Notes under the pieces: generated by a model
Database searches by the model: none
Told to the model about the DNA's origin: nothing
The model's input: only the letters and a program-made list of their open reading frames with translations
DNA from: Desulfobacter curvatus DSM 3379
GTDB lineage: Bacteria > Desulfobacterota > Desulfobacteria > Desulfobacterales > Desulfobacteraceae
Direction of reading: 5' to 3'
DNA length: 35,894 bases
Assembly: GCF_000373985.1 (NCBI RefSeq)
Contig: NZ_KB893070.1
Span: 11,666 to 47,559, forward strand
In this document: in pieces, positions 31,144-35,894 of the stretch
Layout: every line of letters starts with the position of its first letter
How positions within the stretch are numbered: the stretch's first letter is position 1
Program-made: the position numbers and the translations under genes

Positions 31144-31182
31144 TTTTGTTGTGGGTTGAGTCTGGTCAGCCCATGGCTGTTA
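31144..31182 (-). repeat. Dispersed stop-codon repeat, copy 3 (shortened)
   Basis: Third copy, missing about 15 internal bases. On the minus strand it begins with the TAA stop of gspC (31180-31182), followed by CAGCCATGGGCTG, then GACCAGACTCAACCCACAAC. It fills the gap between gspC and yidD. Confidence 0.72.
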
Positions 31183-32064
31183 CTGTTCAACCTCATTGAC
31201 GGTATACGCGTTATCCTGTCCACTGAAAACCAGTTCTTTGGGTTTCCCACGTCTGAGGATGGAAATGGTAATATCTGATTGGTCGTCGATGTTGTCATCA
31301 AAACTTTCAAGATCCTGGACATCTTGAATTTCAACGTCGTCAACGGCCTGGATAATGTCCCCGTTTCGAAGACCTAACAGCTGGGCCACGGAGTCTTTTT
31401 TAATACTGTAAATCATAACACCTGACGCTTCGCCGTTTCTAAAAAAGGGCCGGGTTTTAAACAATTGATTCGACTGGGATACCACATCAGGCATTTCCTG
31501 CTGATTCGGGATGTTGTGCCGTGGCTGTGTGGGTCTTTTGTCAGAAAAACCACGTTTTCTGTTCTGTGAGGGCAATTGATCCGTATTTACTTCAAGAATT
31601 TGATCTTTGCCGTTTACTGTTAAAATAACCTTGTTTCGTAATATGGCTTTAATGTTGGCACCCTGAATTTTATCATTGACCCGGTATAACTCCTGCTGTT
31701 TTGTTTTTATATCCTTTATTACAGCCCAGCCATCTTGTTTTTTTTGCCCTGTTACCGTGCCCCAAAGGGTCAGTTTCAGGCTGGTTTTCTCAAGATTCAG
31801 ATCCAAGGGTTCAGATGCCTTTTTTTGTTTACCGTTTACTTCAACCTTGAAAAGATTTCGCTGGGTAACCTTTTCAATGATTTTATATAGCTTGACAGGT
31901 TGAATGCGTTTCAATGTTGATTGGGGTTGGGTATTGTCTATCTCTGGGTTATTTAAGGATAGTTGTGTCTTGGGTGTATCAGTCAGCGGATTGACCAAGG
32001 CATATACCTGGAATGCAACTATTATTATTAAACCTATTAAAATTATAGTAAATATCGGCTTCAT
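31180..32064 (-). CDS. gspC: Type II secretion system protein C (GspC) with PDZ domain
   Basis: 294 residues. One N-terminal membrane segment (about 5-25), a homology-region domain with R-N-L-F-K-V-E then L-K-L-T-L-W-G-T-V-T, a linker, and a C-terminal PDZ domain (I-K-K-D-S-V-A-Q-L-L-G-L-R-N-G-D-I-I-Q). GspC links the inner-membrane platform to the secretin GspD and helps select substrates. Normally gspD follows directly; here the next genes are yidD and a TPR protein, so gspC stands alone. Either the other gsp genes are elsewhere or they were lost. Its stop codon is shared with a dispersed repeat. Confidence 0.85.
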   Translation of the reverse strand: MKPIFTIILIGLIIIVAFQVYALVNPLTDTPKTQLSLNNPEIDNTQPQSTLKRIQPVKLYKIIEKVTQRNLFKVEVNGKQKKASEPLDLNLEKTSLKLTLWGTVTGQKKQDGWAVIKDIKTKQQELYRVNDKIQGANIKAILRNKVILTVNGKDQILEVNTDQLPSQNRKRGFSDKRPTQPRHNIPNQQEMPDVVSQSNQLFKTRPFFRNGEASGVMIYSIKKDSVAQLLGLRNGDIIQAVDDVEIQDVQDLESFDDNIDDQSDITISILRRGKPKELVFSGQDNAYTVNEVEQ

Positions 32065-32197
32065 TTTCGTTTAAAGGCATTGCCTCCGTAACAAAAGTTA
32101 AAAGATCTGTGTCAGTTACCCATACTTTTTTATAAAAATCAAACTAAAAAATAATGAGAAGATACTGAAAAGAATTATTCATATATCCGGGCAAGGT

Positions 32198-33646
32198 TCA
32201 TCGCCGTCGTTTGACGCGTCTGACCAGTTTTTTCTTTTTTGGTGCAGGTTCTGCTGTCGCGGCCATATGCTGAACGGGTGCAAGCAGGTTGTCCTGGGAA
32301 TAGGTGCATGACGCCCTGGGACATTTAAGCCCCAGGGTGCCTGCAGGGGTGGTGAATTCAATCAAATAGGGGTTTTTGCACAATGGACATTCAAAATGAT
32401 AGGGTTTATCCCAGGAGACGAACCGACAATCCTTCTGGCTGCAGGAGTAGAAAATTTTTCCTTTGTCCGTGGTTTTTTCTTCAACCCTGCCATCTCTGCA
32501 CACAGGGCAGGGCATGGCCAAAGTCTGCTCAAACTCGGCGATTCTGGACTCAATATCATCTTCGACTTTTGCTCCATCTGCTTGCTTTTTTTCAAGTTCT
32601 TTGGCCTCAGTCTCCTTTTTCGCCTCTTCTTCCCTGCGTTTAAATTCTTCCTCAAGGGCTAAAAGTCTGGCTTCCTTTTCAGCCATTTCCCGTTCTTTTG
32701 CCGCAAGGGCTTCGGCTTTTTCCTGGGCTTCCATGGCTTTGGCCCTGGCTTCTTCGGCAGCTATTTCTTTTTCTTCAATCGCTTTAAGCTTTTCTGCAAG
32801 TTCCTGTGCAGCAACCTCTGCTTCTTTAATTTTCTTCTCTTTTTCCGCTAATTCTTTTTCCAGCTCTGCGGCTTTCAAGGATGCTTCTTCAGCTTCCCTG
32901 GCTTTTTGTTTTTCAGCTTCAATTTCTTCAGGGCTTGGCTCTTTGTCAAAAAGATTTTTAATTTTGACCTTTTCCTGATAGCCGTCAGTCCGCTGTTTTC
33001 TGGATTTCATCAGCTGGGATAATTTGTTGAGTTTTTCTTTTTTCAACCTTGCTGAAATTTGTTTTGACTGTACAGTGACTGACTTGTGAACCCCTTTGAC
33101 CATTTCGGTTGCCCGTTCCTGTGCGCGGTCTTTTGTCACTGAAACACCACGGGTTTTAAGGGTTGTTTCAAAGCTTTGTTTTGCAAGGTCGAGACTTTTT
33201 CGGCCGGAATTGACTTCGTCATTTATTTGAAGAACAAACGCGATCAAGTTAAGGCCCTGCATACCCGGAAACATGGAGTCTAAAAAACCGACCATCATAA
33301 AAGCAGGCATTTCCGCTTTGAATTCACCATTGGCAAGTGTTTTGATGTAACCGGATCCCAAAACGGTTGATATGGCCTTGTCAAGGTAATCGTCCTGATC
33401 AAGTCCGATATCCACAAGTTCGGATGTAAAGCTTTTGCGGTTGAATCGTTCCGGAGGAGAGTCCGGATACGCCTTGATTTCACGTTCCCGATCCACACTG
33501 ATGACGATACAAGAGATGGTGGCAAGATTGAAAGACATCAGCGCCATATTGGAATCTACATCAATAAACGCGGTGATTTCCTTGGCTAGAATTTCATCCA
33601 ACTGTTTCCTGACTGACTCCCGCTTGGTGCTGCTGCCCTCCGGCAT
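32198..33646 (-). CDS. Coiled-coil protein with two C-terminal zinc ribbons
   Basis: About 482 residues. Globular N-terminal domain (1-150, with S-F-N-L-A-T-I-S-C), then a very long Glu/Ala/Lys coiled coil (about 230-370), then two topoisomerase-type zinc ribbons: cysteines 382/385 with 404/409 and 422/425 with 444/449 (numbered from the ATG at 33652), then a basic tail (K-K-K-K-L-V-R-R-V-K-R-R-R). No signal peptide. The basic tail and ribbons suggest nucleic-acid or protein binding. I chose ATG 33646 since GGGAG is 7 bases before it, too close to ATG 33652. Third gene of an operon with a ParA ATPase. Not recognised as a named family. Confidence 0.75.
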   Translation of the reverse strand: MPEGSSTKRESVRKQLDEILAKEITAFIDVDSNMALMSFNLATISCIVISVDREREIKAYPDSPPERFNRKSFTSELVDIGLDQDDYLDKAISTVLGSGYIKTLANGEFKAEMPAFMMVGFLDSMFPGMQGLNLIAFVLQINDEVNSGRKSLDLAKQSFETTLKTRGVSVTKDRAQERATEMVKGVHKSVTVQSKQISARLKKEKLNKLSQLMKSRKQRTDGYQEKVKIKNLFDKEPSPEEIEAEKQKAREAEEASLKAAELEKELAEKEKKIKEAEVAAQELAEKLKAIEEKEIAAEEARAKAMEAQEKAEALAAKEREMAEKEARLLALEEEFKRREEEAKKETEAKELEKKQADGAKVEDDIESRIAEFEQTLAMPCPVCRDGRVEEKTTDKGKIFYSCSQKDCRFVSWDKPYHFECPLCKNPYLIEFTTPAGTLGLKCPRASCTYSQDNLLAPVQHMAATAEPAPKKKKLVRRVKRRR

Positions 33647-33658
33647 ATCCATACTCCC

Positions 33659-34072
33659 TTACTCTTTATTGTTAATTTCAGAGATCAAATCTGCGATCTC
33701 AACAGCCATATCCTCAACTTTTTTTTTGTCCGGTTCGCCATTAAACGCTTGAGTTGTTGGCGAATTTTGAATTTCCACGTCTTCGTTGTTTTCAAGCACC
33801 TCATCTTCTCTGGTGGTTGACATGGATAAGCATTCACCGCCGCGGTTAAATATTACCGAAAGGGGAACCTTGATTTCGAAATCAAATTTGTATGCGATTT
33901 CGTTGTTGTAGACGATAAGATTTCCATCCTTATATTCAATGTCATCCTGAACCGCAAAATTATGTTTGTCAAGCAGCATCTGCTCGATGACATCCCAGTC
34001 AAGTTCGGCATTTATGGTATCAATAAACTCTTTTTCACTTTCCTGGATAGATTCTGGATTGGTCAATTTCAA
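33659..34072 (-). CDS. Hypothetical acidic protein in ParA operon
   Basis: 137 residues from TTG 34072, with a GAGGAG site 6 bases upstream. Acidic, with an N-terminal helix, a central beta region (F-D-F-E-I-K-V-P-L-S-V-I-F) and a disordered Glu/Asn tail ending in a helix. No membrane segment. Lies 10 bases after the ParA stop and 12 bases before the start of the zinc-ribbon gene, so it belongs to that operon. Family not recognised; could be a ParA partner, a position usually held by ParB. Confidence 0.6.
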   Translation of the reverse strand: MKLTNPESIQESEKEFIDTINAELDWDVIEQMLLDKHNFAVQDDIEYKDGNLIVYNNEIAYKFDFEIKVPLSVIFNRGGECLSMSTTREDEVLENNEDVEIQNSPTTQAFNGEPDKKKVEDMAVEIADLISEINNKE

Positions 34073-34082
34073 TGGAGTCTCC

Positions 34083-34853
34083 TCATTTTAAATTGAATGA
34101 ACCGATAATCTCCCTGGCGATCCCAAGATAAGCCTGGGAAGCCTGGGCTTTAATATCGTACAAAGACAGCGGACTCAGGGAGGCCCCTTCCTTGTCAAGC
34201 ATTTCATCGTCAGGGATCATGGTTTTGTAGATCAGGGGACGAATTTGTTCCAACACTTCGGGAACCGCACGATGTTCCATCTGTTTTTCACTATTGCATC
34301 TGTTGAACAATATTCCTGCAATGCCTAACGGTGTATTGTGGGATGTGCGTATGTACCGGACAATTCTAATCAGTGAATAAAAATCATTGACCCAGTTTTC
34401 ATTAGGGATGACCACTGCTGCAAGCCAGTCTGCTGCCGTCATAGCGGCAAGGCTCAGATATCCACAGGATGACGGTGCATCGAGAATGATCAGGTCGTAG
34501 TCATGCTTGATCTCATCAATAACCAGGCGAACAAGCTTTTCGTTGTCCATGTGTTTGCTAAGTTTAAGGGATATGGAAAAAAGATCGAAACCTGCCGGCA
34601 GGATATATAGTCCGTCAATATCTGTGCCGTATACGGCATCAGGAACGCGTATTCTGCCGGCCAGCACCTGTGCGAGGTTATAATCATTTCCGTTTGAATC
34701 AGTTTTACGCCATTGGGACACGTGTGCCTGGGGGTCGCAGTCAACCAGCAGGACTTTTTTCCCATAAAGCGCCACAGAAGCGGATAGATTAAGGGCTGTG
34801 GTGCTCTTGCCGGTTCCGCCTTTCAGCCCTGAAATAGTTAATACATTTCTCAT
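34083..34853 (-). CDS. ParA/MinD-family ATPase
   Basis: 256 residues. Deviant Walker A G9-L-K-G-G-T-G-K-S-T, Walker A' V-D-C-D-P-Q-A (switch I), Walker B L-I-I-L-D-A-P (switch II), and I-A-G-I-L-F-N-R in the base-specificity region. Such ATPases form gradients on nucleoid or membrane to place DNA, chemoreceptors, carboxysomes or other cargo. There is no ParB gene or obvious parS here; instead it is followed by an acidic protein and a coiled-coil zinc-ribbon protein, and divergent from an acidic repeat protein. So cargo placement other than chromosome segregation is likely. Confidence 0.9.
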   Translation of the reverse strand: MRNVLTISGLKGGTGKSTTALNLSASVALYGKKVLLVDCDPQAHVSQWRKTDSNGNDYNLAQVLAGRIRVPDAVYGTDIDGLYILPAGFDLFSISLKLSKHMDNEKLVRLVIDEIKHDYDLIILDAPSSCGYLSLAAMTAADWLAAVVIPNENWVNDFYSLIRIVRYIRTSHNTPLGIAGILFNRCNSEKQMEHRAVPEVLEQIRPLIYKTMIPDDEMLDKEGASLSPLSLYDIKAQASQAYLGIAREIIGSFNLK

Positions 34854-35117
34854 ATTTTTTATCTCTTTAACATACTCATAAAAAATTTATCAACGCCGAA
34901 TGTTATAGTATCAGGGCTTTCATCTGCGGTCAGCATATGAATTATTTTTTATTTTTGTCTTAAGATCAAGATTTTTGTACAATTGAAATATACAATATCT
35001 TATATCATAATATTTGTACTAAAAGCACGTTAAAACATGTGTTTAGGCAAAAAACGTATCATCTCAGCTAAAAATATTAAAATTTTCAAGATCATTTAAA
35101 AAGGAGCATTTTAAGGT
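34854..35117. promoter_or_regulatory. Divergent AT-rich control region
   Basis: 264 bases between parA (-) and the acidic repeat protein (+), with no gene. Very AT-rich with several TATAAT-like stretches (34980-35030). Likely carries both promoters, but I cannot place them with confidence. Confidence 0.4.
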
Positions 35118-35894
35118 TTGGCCAATGTATCCATCACACTGTCCGGCATTACCGAGGCATTAGAAAATCTTAACTACCGCCCCGGCTCCATAAAGGATAA
35201 GGCCATTCGAGCCATATCTGCCTATTATGTTTCCGAAGACAGTATTCAGAATCTTTCGTCCATTGACGGGGACAGTGTTATCCGTCGGATATGGGATGTC
35301 GGGGATGATCCTGCAAAAATAAAATCCAAACGAAGAAATTTCTCCAGCCTTAAGTCCTCTATCAACAGCGACTTGAAGAAATTGTCCGCAAACGGCCTTA
35401 ACCCTGAGGACATAACACTGACCGAGGCAAATGTCTTTGATATGACGGAGGATGCTAAAAACAGCCTTCTGCAATCTTTCAGTGATGCCGTAAAGACCGA
35501 TGGATTTGATCCTACCAAAGCTGGTGATGTGCTTAACGCCGTGGCTGAGTTCCTGGATAAAATGCAGCGTCCTGATGCCGAAAGTGAGTCTGTTGACATC
35601 ATAGAACAGATCAAAAAGGTGCTTACCCGGCTTGGCGCCGGAAATTTGGATGACCACGAAGGTTCAGGCAATGATGGTGACGGTTCACCCGAAGACGACG
35701 TTGAGATAGAGGAAATTGATGATGACGAACTTGAAGAAATCGAAGAGATAGATGACGATCAAGAGATTGAAGAGGTGGACGAAGACCTTCTTGATGAAGA
35801 GGTTGAGGAAATTGATGATGATGTTGACATAGAAGAGATTGATGATGACGAACTCGAAGAAGTCGAAGAGATAGATGAAGACCAAGAGATCGAA
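35118..35894 (+). CDS. Highly acidic repeat protein, 3' end beyond window
   Basis: Open from TTG at 35118 (an in-frame stop lies two codons upstream; AAGGAG near 35100) to the window end, 259 codons so far. N-terminal globular part (1-190) starts A-N-V-S-I-T-L-S-G, has helices with S-Y-like I-S-A-Y-Y-V-S-E-D and I-K-K-V-L-T-R-L-G. From about 195 the chain is almost only Asp/Glu/Ile/Val in an imperfect repeat: V-E-I-E-E-I-D-D-D-E-L-E-E-I and, about 122 bases later, V-D-I-E-E-I-D-D-D-E-L-E-E-V. Each block is followed by E-E-I-D-x-D-Q-E-I-E. No signal peptide. Divergent from the ParA operon. Function unknown; an electrostatic scaffold or partner for the basic zinc-ribbon protein is inference. 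Confidence 0.75.
   Translation, partial: MANVSITLSGITEALENLNYRPGSIKDKAIRAISAYYVSEDSIQNLSSIDGDSVIRRIWDVGDDPAKIKSKRRNFSSLKSSINSDLKKLSANGLNPEDITLTEANVFDMTEDAKNSLLQSFSDAVKTDGFDPTKAGDVLNAVAEFLDKMQRPDAESESVDIIEQIKKVLTRLGAGNLDDHEGSGNDGDGSPEDDVEIEEIDDDELEEIEEIDDDQEIEEVDEDLLDEEVEEIDDDVDIEEIDDDELEEVEEIDEDQEIE

Noticed and set aside
7531..31182. Dispersed stop-codon repeats as integron attC sites
   Set aside because: Their position at stop codons recalls gene cassettes, but no consistent GTTRRRY / RYYYAAC core pairs occur at both ends of all copies, no integrase is near, and the flanked genes belong to ordinary operons.
32463..32978. 171-codon plus-strand frame opposite the coiled-coil gene
   Set aside because: Its Ser/Ala/Phe-rich composition is the reverse-complement shadow of the Glu/Ala/Lys coiled coil.

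Overview
The window looks like a chromosomal segment of an anaerobic Desulfobacterota-type bacterium, most like Desulfobacteraceae. This is judged from gene content: nitrogenase cofactor genes of the strict-anaerobe style, a CoA-transferase fused to a GNAT domain, an iron-sulfur flavoprotein, a type II secretion GspC, and a TonB/ABC uptake operon carrying genes otherwise typical of methanogens. No rRNA, tRNA, CRISPR or intact mobile element was seen. The organism call is inference; no marker gene is present.

Layout. 1-3117 (+): two broken short-chain dehydrogenase (SDR) genes, one intact SDR, a fragment of a nitrogenase iron protein joined to a fragment of a nitrogenase beta-type subunit, and a flavin split-barrel protein. 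3388-10158 (-): an apparent metal-chelate uptake operon with a 5'-truncated TonB receptor, FecB-like binding protein, FecC-like permease, deleted ATPase, Gate-domain membrane protein, TPR protein and DUF2117-like protein. 10182-13347 (+): divergent promoter, ArsR regulator, DGC zinc-binding protein, periplasmic thioredoxin, CcdA-like thiol transporter, FmdE tail fragment and TauE-like permease. 13578-15152: YhdH-type reductase divergent from a MarR regulator. 15300-17599: a small orphan module, a HAD phosphatase and an iron-sulfur flavoprotein. 17802-20341 (-): remnants of nifE, nifN and nifV. 20510-26457: alpha/beta hydrolase, RlmD-type rRNA methylase, CoA-transferase/GNAT fusion, a putative DNA-binding protein, and ribB preceded by a clear FMN riboswitch. 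26957-29710 (+): MoxR ATPase, VWA protein and a small partner. 29717-32064 (-): TPR membrane protein, YidD and an isolated GspC. 32198-34853 (-): ParA ATPase, small acidic protein and coiled-coil zinc-ribbon protein, divergent from a very acidic repeat protein that runs off the window end.

Two window-wide patterns stand out. First, at least nine genes are broken, most of them by clean loss of an internal or terminal segment: both SDR fragments, the nitrogenase H and K fragments, the ABC ATPase, the TonB receptor, FmdE, NifE, NifN and NifV. This means either real genome decay by deletion or assembly misjoins. Second, a short dispersed repeat occurs three times on the minus strand, each time starting exactly at the TAA stop codon of an otherwise unrelated gene (fecB-like, alpha/beta hydrolase, gspC). 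It can form a hairpin at its start in which one base pair covaries between copies.

The intact parts suggest uptake of an unknown chelated metal or cofactor, coupled by position to a thiol/metalloid-responsive ArsR operon. The region once carried nitrogenase assembly genes that are no longer functional as read here.
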